Source: Eubacteriales bacterium
GTDB lineage: Bacteria; Bacillota; Clostridia; Lachnospirales; Lachnospiraceae
DNA length: 64,000 bases
Reading direction: 5' to 3'
NCBI GenBank assembly: GCA_030537135.1
Contig: JAUNOP010000001.1
Span: 62,001-126,000, forward strand
Made by a program: the position numbers and the translations under genes. Below the pieces are notes generated by a model. That model was not told the DNA's origin. It saw only the letters and a list, made by a program, of their open reading frames with translations, and made no database searches. Positions 9,166 to 17,063 of the stretch are shown here, in pieces. Each line of letters starts with the position of its first letter. The stretch's first letter is position 1.

Positions 9166-10179
9166 ATGAAAAACAGAAAAGTAAAAATGACAGCAGCACT
9201 GGTACTTGCAGGTATGATGACGCTTTCCCCTATGACCGTCATGGCAGAGGAAGAAACCTACACCATTGGAATCGAGCAGTTTGCCGAGCATGGCTCTCTT
9301 GACAACTGCCGGGAAGGCTTTATTCAGGGACTGGCAGAGGAAGGCCTTGTAGAGGGAGAGAATCTGACGATTGACTATAAAAACGCAGCAGCAGATATGG
9401 CGGCAGCAGGGCAGATTTCTGATAACTTTGCCTCTGCAGGCGTGGACTTAATCTGCGGAATTGCAACTCCGAGCGCACAGAGCGCCTTTAATGCGGCAAT
9501 GGATAAGGAAATTCCTGTCATCTATACAGCAGTGACAGACCCTGTGGCAGCAGAATTGGCAGACGAGGAGGGCAATGCACCGGGAGAGGTAACAGGAACC
9601 AGTGATAAGCTTCCGGTTGAGCTTCAGCTTGAGATGATTCGTGAAATGCTTCCAGAGGCAAAGACCATCGGTATCTTATATACAACCAGCGAGGCAAATT
9701 CAGAATCTGCAATCAAGGAATATGAGGCTCTGGTAGGAGAGTATGGCTTTGAACTGGAGACAGCAGGAATCACAGCAACCGCAGACATTCCTCTGGCAGC
9801 AGAAGGGCTCCTCTCAAAGGTAGACTGTCTCACAAATCTGACAGACAATACCGTAGTAAGCTCCCTTCCGACCATTCTTGAGATGGCGGGCGAGAAAAAC
9901 ATCCCGGTATTTGGAAGTGAGATTGAACAGGTGAAGATAGGCTGTCTGGCAGCAGAGGGGCTGGATTATGTGGCATTAGGCGTACAGACAGGCAAGATGG
10001 CGGCAAAGGTTCTCAAGGGAGAGGCAAAGGCTTCTGAGATTCCCTATGAGACCATTGAGGAGGCAGCTCTCTATATCAACGCAAAAGCAGCAGAAAACCT
10101 TGGAATAGAGGTTTCTGAGGAACTCACAGATAAGGCGGCAGAGGTTTACAACGAGATTACAGAATACACAGCAGAATAA
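9166..10179 (+). CDS. trpX: Tryptophan-type ABC transporter, substrate-binding protein
   Basis: 337 residues of the PF04392-type substrate-binding family (YTIGIEQFAEHGSLDN, then two periplasmic-binding lobes with IGILYTTSEANSE). The start at 9166 follows AAGGAG and gives a clean signal peptide; reading further upstream runs into the T-box. With the Trp T-box and the following permease and ATPase it matches the TrpXYZ importers of Firmicutes, so tryptophan is the probable ligand. Oddity: the hydrophobic segment reads LVLAGMM, with Met where a lipobox would have Cys, so lipid anchoring is not supported. Signal peptidase I cleavage after VMA is plausible. Confidence 0.8.
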   Translation: MKNRKVKMTAALVLAGMMTLSPMTVMAEEETYTIGIEQFAEHGSLDNCREGFIQGLAEEGLVEGENLTIDYKNAAADMAAAGQISDNFASAGVDLICGIATPSAQSAFNAAMDKEIPVIYTAVTDPVAAELADEEGNAPGEVTGTSDKLPVELQLEMIREMLPEAKTIGILYTTSEANSESAIKEYEALVGEYGFELETAGITATADIPLAAEGLLSKVDCLTNLTDNTVVSSLPTILEMAGEKNIPVFGSEIEQVKIGCLAAEGLDYVALGVQTGKMAAKVLKGEAKASEIPYETIEEAALYINAKAAENLGIEVSEELTDKAAEVYNEITEYTAE

Positions 10180-10256
10180 TCGAAAAGACGCCAGGGCTTT
10201 GGCTCTGGCTCCCCACTGGGGATTTTGAAATAATATTAGAGGGGCAGGAAACTATC

Positions 10257-11138
10257 ATGGACTTTATTGTCACGATTCTGGAGCAGGGTCTGATTTACGG
10301 TATTTTGGCGCTGGGGCTTTTAATCACCTATAAAATATTGGATTTCCCGGATTTGACTGTGGACGGAAGCTTTCCCCTGGGAGCTGCGGTCAGTGCAGCG
10401 TTGATCACCAGGGGAATCAATCCTTATCTTACGCTTCTGGCGTCTTTTGGAGCAGGAGTGCTTGCCGGAATCTGTACAGGACTGATTCATGTAAAAGGCA
10501 AGGTTCGCGATCTTTTATCAGGAATTATCATGATGACTGCTCTGTGGACGCTGAACCTGAGAATTGCGGGAACCTCCAATGTCCCTCTTTTCTCAAAGGA
10601 AACAATTTTTAAAAATGAATTTTTAAGCACACATGTCCCCCAAAGCCTTTCACCCTATATCACTCTTCTTGTGACGCTGCTTTTGACGGTCATTGCAAAG
10701 TGCCTTCTGGACTGGTATCTGGGTACACAGTCAGGCTACCTTCTTTGCGCAGCAGGAGATAACCCGGTGCTCGTGACCTCTCTTGCAAAGGATCAGGGAA
10801 TCGTGAAAATTCTGGGACTTGCCATTGCAAACGGACTGGTTTCTCTGGCCGGCTGTATTTTCTGCCAGGAGGAGAGAGTGTTTGAGATTTCCATGGGAAC
10901 GGGCGCCATGGTTATCGGACTGGCAAGTGTGATTATCGGAACCAGTCTTTTTAGAAACCTTTCCTTTCTTAAAACAACCACAGCAGTTATCATTGGTTCT
11001 ATTATTTACAAGGCCTGCGTGGCAGTGGCTATCCGGAACTTTGAGCCAAGAGATATGAAGCTGATTACAGCCGTATTATTTCTGGCAGTTCTGATTATCA
11101 GCATCGAGCGGAAAAGGAAGGTAAAGGGCAATGCTTGA
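10257..11138 (+). CDS. trpY: ABC transporter permease, TrpY-type
   Basis: 293 residues, almost entirely membrane-spanning (about eight or nine hydrophobic segments, beginning with FIVTILEQGLIYGILALGLL). It resembles the permeases paired with PF04392 binding proteins and, more distantly, branched-chain amino acid permeases. It should form the membrane channel of the importer. GAGGGGCAGG precedes the ATG. The stop overlaps the ATPase start by eight bases. Tryptophan specificity is inferred from the T-box upstream. Confidence 0.82.
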   Translation: MDFIVTILEQGLIYGILALGLLITYKILDFPDLTVDGSFPLGAAVSAALITRGINPYLTLLASFGAGVLAGICTGLIHVKGKVRDLLSGIIMMTALWTLNLRIAGTSNVPLFSKETIFKNEFLSTHVPQSLSPYITLLVTLLLTVIAKCLLDWYLGTQSGYLLCAAGDNPVLVTSLAKDQGIVKILGLAIANGLVSLAGCIFCQEERVFEISMGTGAMVIGLASVIIGTSLFRNLSFLKTTTAVIIGSIIYKACVAVAIRNFEPRDMKLITAVLFLAVLIISIERKRKVKGNA

Positions 11139-11904
11139 GTTAAGAAATATTGAAAAATATTATAATCCGGGTACAGTCAATGAAATGTGCCTGTTTCACG
11201 GCTTTAACCTTAAAGTGGAGAAGGGAGAATTTGTGTCTGTGGTGGGAAGCAATGGCTCTGGAAAAACCTCCATGCTGAACATCATTTGCGGAAGTATTCC
11301 CATTGACAGGGGACAGATTCTCCTGGATGGAAAGGACATTACAAAGGAAAAGGAGTTCAGGAGAAACCGCCGAATCGGACGTGTGTATCAGAATCCTGCT
11401 CTTGGAACCTGTCCTGCCATGACGATTCTGGAGAACATGTCTCTGGCTGATAATAAGGGAAGTGTCTATGGCCTGAGAAGAGGCACGAATAAGGCAAGAA
11501 CTGAATATTATCGGGAGCTTCTAGGGCAGCTCGGCCTTGGACTTGAGGATAAAATGGATGTAAAGGTAGGCTCTCTCTCAGGAGGCCAGAGACAGGCTAT
11601 GGCGCTTCTCATGTCTACCATGACGCCGATAGAATTTCTGATTCTTGACGAACATACAGCTGCCCTTGACCCAAAGACAGCAGAGCTGATTATGCAGCTT
11701 ACAGACAAGCTTGTAAAGGAAAAAAAGCTCACAACCATCATGGTAACGCACAATCTCCGCTATGCTGTGGAGTATGGAAATCGTCTTCTTATGATGCACC
11801 AGGGACAGGCTGTTCTGGATTTAAAGAGAGAGGAAAAGCAGGATATGAAGGTAGATGATATCCTCGCAAAATTCAATGAAATCAGCATTGAATGCGGTAA
11901 TTAA
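11131..11904 (+). CDS. trpZ: ABC transporter ATP-binding protein, TrpZ-type
   Basis: 257-residue ATPase that powers the importer. Walker A GSNGSGKT at 39-46, ABC signature LSGGQRQ at 149-155, Walker B FLILDE at 169-174, then the D-loop and the switch histidine in TIMVTHNLR. Translation is coupled to the permease by overlap. The stop is followed immediately by a dispersed repeat rather than by an obvious terminator. Confidence 0.85.
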   Translation: MLELRNIEKYYNPGTVNEMCLFHGFNLKVEKGEFVSVVGSNGSGKTSMLNIICGSIPIDRGQILLDGKDITKEKEFRRNRRIGRVYQNPALGTCPAMTILENMSLADNKGSVYGLRRGTNKARTEYYRELLGQLGLGLEDKMDVKVGSLSGGQRQAMALLMSTMTPIEFLILDEHTAALDPKTAELIMQLTDKLVKEKKLTTIMVTHNLRYAVEYGNRLLMMHQGQAVLDLKREEKQDMKVDDILAKFNEISIECGN

Positions 11905-12002
11905 CGTATCAAGGAAGGGATGAGAACCCCTTCTGAGAAGCTGCGACAGCAGCTATACGGTTATGAGCAAGTAGCGAAGCGGATTGCGAATATCCGCTTG
12001 AC
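11904..12002 (+). repeat. Composite palindromic repeat, module B copy
   Basis: Begins TTAACGTATCAAGGAAGG at the end of trpZ. It contains three small hairpins in a row: GGGATGAGAACCCC, GCTGCGACAGCAGC and AAGCGGATTGCGAATATCCGCTT. The same three hairpins with scattered changes recur at 13531-13622; the last one also recurs at 20532-20561. Confidence 0.8.
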
Positions 12003-12013
12003 TCCTTCCAGGA

Positions 12014-12040
12014 AAAGCCTTCCCCCTGAAGGGGAGGCTT
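12014..12040 (-). terminator. Terminator of tmcAL
   Basis: AAGCCT-tCCCC and GGGG-AGGCTT pair around a short CTGAA loop. Read on the minus strand the hairpin is followed by TTTTCC. It overlaps the tmcAL stop codon. Confidence 0.6.
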
Positions 12041-13367
12041 ACACAATGATAAATTTCTTCTGATATTCATGCACTCCTTTTCTTCCTGTCTTATCAGCTG
12101 CAACGCTTTCCCACAGCTGCGAAGCAAAAATATCACGCTGAAACATGCGTGCAGCTTCCCCTGACAATATCTTCTCTGCACGTGCAGGCTTGATAATCAC
12201 AGGAAGCGGAGAATGGCTCTTAGCATAAGACAATACCTCTCCTGAACTGCGCCTCATCCCCAGAATCCTTATATATTCTGGCCTGGAAAACCGATTCTTC
12301 CTATGCACAAAAGCGTCTTCTGCATTCCCTTCCCATTCTTTTCCGAAATCAGAATTTTTTCTCCATTCCATGCCAAGCAGCACATGAAGAAGGCTTCGCT
12401 GAATTCTGGAATAGGTAAGCTCCTTTGTCTTCAAAAGCAGGGCAAACTGCGAAAAGGATTCAAATTCACCTAGCTGGCGATAGATTCGATTTGCCAGCTC
12501 TGGGTTCATATCCTGGTATTTGAGTATGCTCTGCCGATTTTCACGCAGCAAAGCATATTTCAAAAGCAATGACAGGTCGTCCGTATACACACATTCCCTC
12601 TCTCGCACAGCCTCTGCAAACAATTCAAATGCTTCCTTGGGAAGCTGAGATTTAAGCTCTGAGGTGCGCCTGCCGCTTTTCAGATGCTCTCTTATGGCAG
12701 AAGCAGAAGAAAAACCATCACAAAGATTTTTGTCATGGTATCCCCCTCCTTCCCTTTTTACAGTGACAGGAATGAGAGGGCTTTTAAGCCTGCAAATGGC
12801 CTTACAGTATTCTAGTCCAAGAATATTGTTGGGAGACGAAAGAAAAGCCCTAAGCTCCCTGTCAGAAGAAAACGGCTTTTCCTGCAAGGCTCCATTCTCA
12901 GAATGCAAAGCAGCAGAGAGGTATTCTGTCAGAGCCATGCTTCTTGCCTTTGGAAAGGAATATCCAAGCCGAAGGTTTTGCCTGAGGAGACTTTTGTACA
13001 TACAGGGTTCTTCCTCCAGAATGCTGGAAATCACTGTAAAGGGGAAAATTCTGCCGTCTTCACTTCCAAAGCTCACATAATCTGCTCCAAGCTGTGTGAG
13101 AAGAGTTATCGCTCCATAGGCGAATCCCTCTGCGCTGGCACAGGAATATTCCACAGGAAGCTCTGCGACAGCATCTGCTCCGCATCGAAGCGCCATTTCT
13201 GCCCGAAGCTGCTTTGAGAGAAGGGCAGGAGCACCTCTCTGCACAAAGCTTCCGCTCATCACGACAATCACATAATCTGCTCCTGTGAGCTGCCTCGTCT
13301 TCTGTATGTGAAAGGCATGTCCCCTGTGAAGGGGATTATATTCTGCAATAATTCCGGCAATTTTCAT
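12039..13367 (-). CDS. tmcAL: tRNA(Met) cytidine acetate ligase
   Basis: 442 residues of the YlbM/TmcAL nucleotidyltransferase family, which in Bacillus makes N4-acetylcytidine at the wobble base of elongator tRNA-Met using acetate and ATP. The N-terminal nucleotidyltransferase motif HRGH is at 14-17, followed by VVMSGSFVQRGAPA and AELP. The helical C-terminal part (about 230-442) is typical of the family. A GAGGT sequence lies before the ATG. It is divergent from pta-ackA, which is suggestive because the enzyme uses acetate; no functional link is shown. Confidence 0.9.
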   Translation of the reverse strand: MKIAGIIAEYNPLHRGHAFHIQKTRQLTGADYVIVVMSGSFVQRGAPALLSKQLRAEMALRCGADAVAELPVEYSCASAEGFAYGAITLLTQLGADYVSFGSEDGRIFPFTVISSILEEEPCMYKSLLRQNLRLGYSFPKARSMALTEYLSAALHSENGALQEKPFSSDRELRAFLSSPNNILGLEYCKAICRLKSPLIPVTVKREGGGYHDKNLCDGFSSASAIREHLKSGRRTSELKSQLPKEAFELFAEAVRERECVYTDDLSLLLKYALLRENRQSILKYQDMNPELANRIYRQLGEFESFSQFALLLKTKELTYSRIQRSLLHVLLGMEWRKNSDFGKEWEGNAEDAFVHRKNRFSRPEYIRILGMRRSSGEVLSYAKSHSPLPVIIKPARAEKILSGEAARMFQRDIFASQLWESVAADKTGRKGVHEYQKKFIIV

Positions 13368-13401
13368 GAATGTACCTCAAAAAATACGATTTTACAGGCA
13401 T

Positions 13402-13430
13402 ATTCTACCATGGAAACGCTTGAAATACAA
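13402..13430 (-). promoter_or_regulatory. Sigma-A promoter for tmcAL
   Basis: On the minus strand TTGTAT, 17-bp spacer, TAGAAT, about 30 bp before the start codon. Its -35 element overlaps the -35 element of the divergent pta promoter. Confidence 0.65.
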
Positions 13431-13448
13431 CCGTCATGGAGGTATAAT
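13420..13448 (+). promoter_or_regulatory. Sigma-A promoter for pta-ackA
   Basis: TTGAAA (13420-13425), 17-bp spacer, TATAAT (13443-13448). The start near 13455 gives a leader of about 250 bases made mostly of repeat modules A and B. Confidence 0.72.
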
Positions 13449-13460
13449 AAACTATAGCTT

Positions 13461-13622
13461 TAACGTATCAAGCAAGTCTCCTGCTTCAATTTCATAGAGA
13501 AATAAGCGGTGAGTGGGGGATTTGCTTGTCTTGGAAGGGGCGAGGACCCCTTCTGAGAAGCTGCGATAGCAGCTATACGGTTGTGAGCAAGCAGCGAAGC
13601 GGATTGCGAATTTCCGCTTGAC
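13461..13622 (+). repeat. Composite palindromic repeat, modules A plus B, inside the pta leader
   Basis: The only copy with both modules in tandem. Module A runs from CGTATCAAGCAAGTCTCC to GGGGGATTTGCTTG (13464-13529) and folds on itself. Module B (13531-13622) carries GGGGCGAGGACCCC, GCTGCGATAGCAGC and AAGCGGATTGCGAATTTCCGCTT. It fills nearly half of the 342-bp spacer between tmcAL and pta. If the promoter at 13420 is right, the whole repeat is transcribed ahead of pta. Confidence 0.82.
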
Positions 13623-13709
13623 AGGAAATAAAGAAATCCTTGCAGCTTTTGATGTGCGGCTTAAGAAGCTTGTATCGAAACAAACAATTACGAAAGGAGC
13701 CATTTAATC

Positions 13710-14708
13710 ATGGGATTTATTGATGTCATCAAAGACAGAGCCAGAGCGAATGTGAAAACAATTGTACTGCCGGAGACAGAGGATATGAGAACTCTGGAGG
13801 CAGCGGAAAAGGTATTAAAGGAAGGAATCGCCAAGGTTGTCCTGGTGGGCAATGAGGAGACTGTAAAGAAGAGTGCAGAAGAAGGAGGCTTTGATATCTC
13901 CGGCGCAGCTATTGTTGACCCGGCAACCTCTGAGAAGACACAGGGCTATATTGACAAGCTGGTAGAATTAAGACAGAAGAAGGGGATGACTCCTGAGAAG
14001 GCAAAGGATATTCTTCTGAATCAGTATCTGTACTATGGCGTTATGATGGTAAAGATGGGAGACGCAGACGGAATGGTTTCCGGTGCCTGCCACTCCACAG
14101 CCGATACCTTAAGACCATGCCTGCAGATCCTTAAGACAAAGCCAGGAACAAAGCTGGTATCTGCGTTCTTCCTGATGGTTGTTCCAAATTGCGAGTACGG
14201 TGCAGACGGTGCTTTTGTGTTTGCTGATTCCGGTCTTAACCAGAATCCGAATCCAGAAGAACTGGCAGCTATCGCAGCTTCCTCAGCAGAGTCCTTCCAG
14301 CAGCTGGTAGGCCAGGAGCCTGTAGTTGCGTTCCTGTCTCATTCCACAAAGGGAAGCGCAAAGCATGCAGATGTTGACAAGGTAGTAGAAGCAGTGAAGA
14401 TTGCCAAGGAGCAGAGCCCAGAGCTGAAGCTTGACGGAGAATTTCAGCTGGATGCAGCGATTGTTCCGAGCGTTGGCGCTTCCAAGGCTCCGGGAAGCCC
14501 TGTTGCAGGTAAGGCAAACGTATTGATTTTCCCGGATCTGGATGCAGGAAATATCGGCTACAAGCTGGTACAGAGACTTGCAAAGGCAGAGGCCTATGGA
14601 CCTATTACCCAGGGTATCGCAGCTCCGGTGAACGATCTGTCCCGCGGCTGCTCTGCGGATGATATTGTAGGCGTAGTAGCCATCACATCTGTACAGTGCC
14701 AGAAATAA
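13710..14708 (+). CDS. pta: Phosphate acetyltransferase
   Basis: 332 residues, the short form with only the PTA/PTB catalytic domain. Converts acetyl-CoA and phosphate to acetyl phosphate, the first half of acetate fermentation. It opens GFIDVIKDRARANVKTIVLPE and shows the family segments GMVSGACHSTADTLRP and NVLIFPDLDAGNIGYKL. AAAGGAG lies upstream. ackA follows after 42 bp, and the pair yields ATP by substrate-level phosphorylation. Confidence 0.97.
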   Translation: MGFIDVIKDRARANVKTIVLPETEDMRTLEAAEKVLKEGIAKVVLVGNEETVKKSAEEGGFDISGAAIVDPATSEKTQGYIDKLVELRQKKGMTPEKAKDILLNQYLYYGVMMVKMGDADGMVSGACHSTADTLRPCLQILKTKPGTKLVSAFFLMVVPNCEYGADGAFVFADSGLNQNPNPEELAAIAASSAESFQQLVGQEPVVAFLSHSTKGSAKHADVDKVVEAVKIAKEQSPELKLDGEFQLDAAIVPSVGASKAPGSPVAGKANVLIFPDLDAGNIGYKLVQRLAKAEAYGPITQGIAAPVNDLSRGCSADDIVGVVAITSVQCQK

Positions 14709-14750
14709 AGCAAGAAAAGGCGTAATAATAGAAAAACAGGAGAATATATC

Positions 14751-15938
14751 ATGAATGTATTAGTTATTAACTGCGGAAGCTCTTCCCTGAAGTATCAGCT
14801 GATCAATTCTGATACAGAGGCAGTTCTGGCAAAGGGTCTCTGCGAGCGTATTGGTATTGATGGAAGACTGGTTTACCAGAAGACAGGAAATGATAAGGAA
14901 GTAACCGAGGCTGCAATGCCTACTCATAAGGAAGCTATCCAGATGGTTCTGGACGCTCTGACAAATGCCAAGACAGGCGCAATCAAGAGCCTGGATCAGG
15001 TAAATGCTGTAGGTCATCGCGTGGTACATGGCGGAGAGAAATTTGCCTCCTCTGTAGTGATCAATGAAGAGGTCATTGCAGCCATTGAAGAATGCTCTGA
15101 CCTGGCTCCTCTCCACAATCCGGCAAACCTGATTGGTATTCGTGTATGCTCTGAGCTGATGCCGACGGTTCCGCAGGTTGCAGTATTTGACACTGCTTTC
15201 CATCAGACCATGCCTGCAAAAGCATATCTGTACGGCCTTCCGATTGAATATTATAAGAACTACAAGGTAAGAAGATATGGCTTCCACGGAACCTCACACA
15301 GCTTTGTGTCCAAGCATGCAGCAGAGTTTTTGGGTCTTGACCTTGACAATTCCAAAATCATTGTATGCCACCTTGGAAACGGTTCCTCCATCAGCGCGGT
15401 AGTGAACGGCAAGTGCGTGGACACCACCATGGGCCTTACTCCTCTTGAGGGCGTTGTAATGGGAACACGGTCTGGAAATATTGACCCTGCCATCATGGAA
15501 TACATTGCAAAGAAAGAAAATCTGGACATTGCAGGTATCATGAATGTGCTGAATAAGAAATCCGGTCTTCAGGGACTGTCCGGCGTATCCAGCGATATGC
15601 GTGATTTGGAGAGCGCAGCAGACAATGGAAACGAGGATGCAGCCAATGCAATGGAAGTTCTCTGCTATGGAATCGCCAAGTTTGTAGGCGGCTATGTGGC
15701 AGCTATGAACGGTGTGGATGCTATCGTGTTCACAGCAGGCATTGGTGAAAACTCTGGTACAGTTCGCTCCAAGGTAGCCTCCTATCTGGGATACCTGGGA
15801 ATTGAACTGGATGCAGAGGCAAATGCAAAGCGCGGAGAGGATATGGTAATTTCTACTCCTGATTCCAAGGTTAAGGTTGCCGTTGTTCCTACAAACGAAG
15901 AGCTGGCAATCTGCCGCGAGACAGTGGCTCTGGTATAG
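14751..15938 (+). CDS. ackA: Acetate kinase
   Basis: 395 residues, normal length. Transfers phosphate from acetyl phosphate to ADP, giving acetate and ATP. ASKHA-family motifs: VLVINCGSSSLKYQL at the N-terminus, HRVVHGGEKF, RRYGFHGTSHSF, and GTRSGNIDPAIM. CAGGAGA precedes the ATG. It ends an operon with pta, closed by a clear terminator. Confidence 0.98.
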   Translation: MNVLVINCGSSSLKYQLINSDTEAVLAKGLCERIGIDGRLVYQKTGNDKEVTEAAMPTHKEAIQMVLDALTNAKTGAIKSLDQVNAVGHRVVHGGEKFASSVVINEEVIAAIEECSDLAPLHNPANLIGIRVCSELMPTVPQVAVFDTAFHQTMPAKAYLYGLPIEYYKNYKVRRYGFHGTSHSFVSKHAAEFLGLDLDNSKIIVCHLGNGSSISAVVNGKCVDTTMGLTPLEGVVMGTRSGNIDPAIMEYIAKKENLDIAGIMNVLNKKSGLQGLSGVSSDMRDLESAADNGNEDAANAMEVLCYGIAKFVGGYVAAMNGVDAIVFTAGIGENSGTVRSKVASYLGYLGIELDAEANAKRGEDMVISTPDSKVKVAVVPTNEELAICRETVALV

Positions 15939-15972
15939 ACGCGTAATAAAATGAAGCAAATTACATAGGGAG

Positions 15973-15998
15973 AAAAGGGTGCTCTCAGCACCCTTTTC
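15973..15998 (+). terminator. Terminator of pta-ackA
   Basis: AAAAGGGTGC and GCACCCTTTT form a perfect 10-bp stem around TCTCA, followed by a pyrimidine-rich run. Confidence 0.85.
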
Positions 15999-16030
15999 CT
16001 GTGCTTTTACAATAATATAAAAAATATTCG

Positions 16031-16059
16031 TTGACAAAATTCGTTTCCCTATGTATAAT
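16031..16059 (+). promoter_or_regulatory. Consensus sigma-A promoter for DUF177-rpmF
   Basis: Perfect TTGACA (16031-16036), 17-bp spacer, perfect TATAAT (16054-16059), with a short leader. As expected for a ribosomal protein operon it looks very strong. Confidence 0.93.
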
Positions 16060-16084
16060 GAAAAAAGTGTGAATAGGAGATGCT

Positions 16085-16612
16085 ATGCTGATTCATTTAT
16101 TGGATGTGATTACCAATGAAGGGCGGAGAATCCAGAAAACTGCAGAGTTTACCATGGATGCTATTGCTTTTCAGCTGGGAACCTTTAGAGTAACTGACAA
16201 GAAACCGATAGAGCTTACCATTGCCAACACAGGAAACAAGACACTGGAGATTCAGTGCCATACAGATTTGAAGATAGCTATTCCCTGTGATCGGTGTCTG
16301 GAAGAGGTCATCGTGGATTTCCCCCTTTCTTTTGTGAGAAAAGTGGATATGAAGCTGACAGACGAAGAACGGATAAATGATTTGGATGAAAGCAGCTTTA
16401 TCACAGGTACAGACCTGGATGTAGACCAGCTGGTCTGCCTTGAGGTACTGATGAGCTGGCCTTTGAAGGTTTTGTGCAGTCCTGACTGTAAGGGAATCTG
16501 CAGCCAGTGCGGGAAGAACCTAAACGACGGTCCCTGCGATTGCAAGGATGAGCCAAGGGATCCCCGTATGGCAGCTATCAGTGATATATTCAGCAAATTT
16601 AAGGAGGTGTAA
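16085..16612 (+). CDS. DUF177 (YceD-like) protein
   Basis: 175 residues of the DUF177 family, which is nearly always encoded directly before rpmF and is implicated in ribosomal RNA or large-subunit homeostasis. It shows the CDRC cysteine pair in the middle and a C-terminal cysteine cluster (CSPDCKGICSQCGKNL) that could hold a zinc ion. TAGGAGA precedes the ATG. The stop lies three bases before the rpmF start. Confidence 0.9.
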   Translation: MLIHLLDVITNEGRRIQKTAEFTMDAIAFQLGTFRVTDKKPIELTIANTGNKTLEIQCHTDLKIAIPCDRCLEEVIVDFPLSFVRKVDMKLTDEERINDLDESSFITGTDLDVDQLVCLEVLMSWPLKVLCSPDCKGICSQCGKNLNDGPCDCKDEPRDPRMAAISDIFSKFKEV

Positions 16613-16615
16613 CGT

Positions 16616-16801
16616 ATGTCCATCTGTCCAAAGAATAAAACTTCCAAAGCAAGAAGAGACAAGAGAAGAGCAAACTGGAAAATGAGCGCTCCGAACTTGG
16701 TAAAGTGCAATAAGTGCGGCGCTCTGATGATGCCTCACAGAGTATGCAAGGCTTGCGGAAGCTACAATAAGAAAGAGATCATCGCAATGGAAGAGGCTTA
16801 A
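16616..16801 (+). CDS. rpmF: Large ribosomal subunit protein bL32, zinc-binding form
   Basis: 61 residues. It opens with the basic MSICPKNKTSKARRDKRRAN and has two zinc pairs, CNKC (31 and 34) and CKAC (44 and 47), so this is the zinc-dependent C+ form. AAGGAGGTG overlaps the end of the DUF177 gene. In many Firmicutes fatty-acid genes follow; here an RND transporter does. Confidence 0.97.
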   Translation: MSICPKNKTSKARRDKRRANWKMSAPNLVKCNKCGALMMPHRVCKACGSYNKKEIIAMEEA

Positions 16802-16910
16802 ACAGGCTGAGAAATCAGCTCATGCGAATGCTTCTGTATATCATACTCTGGTAAGTGATTGAGCGTGAGTTGAAAGGAAGAGGCATGAGAGCCGCAGTAT
16901 GTGATAAAAT

Positions 16911-16951
16911 GAGGGGGATTTTGGGGTTAGCCTGGAATCCCTCTGTTTTTA
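16911..16951 (+). terminator. Terminator of rpmF
   Basis: GAGGG(G)GATT pairs with AATCCCTC across a 15-base loop, followed by TGTTTTTA. Confidence 0.6.
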
Positions 16952-16970
16952 TTTCCATAAATATGATATC

Positions 16971-16994
16971 AGGGTCAAAATACCTTTTGACCCT
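16971..16994. promoter_or_regulatory. Inverted repeat AGGGTCAAAA-TACC-TTTTGACCCT
   Basis: A perfect 10-bp inverted repeat around four bases, 70 bp before the RND gene. A closely related repeat with a similar spacer (GACC) is at 21206-21223. It could be an operator or a small transcript hairpin; no regulator is known. Confidence 0.5.
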
Positions 16995-17063
16995 AACGGA
17001 CATGGTTCGCCTGACGGCGAATGATCACCATAAATAAAGAAAAAGGAGGATGCAAGACTTAAA

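Noticed and set aside
16855-17037. Small 60-codon frame between rpmF and the RND gene
   Set aside because: It spans the rpmF terminator and the inverted repeat and has a weak start; the structured DNA explains the region better.
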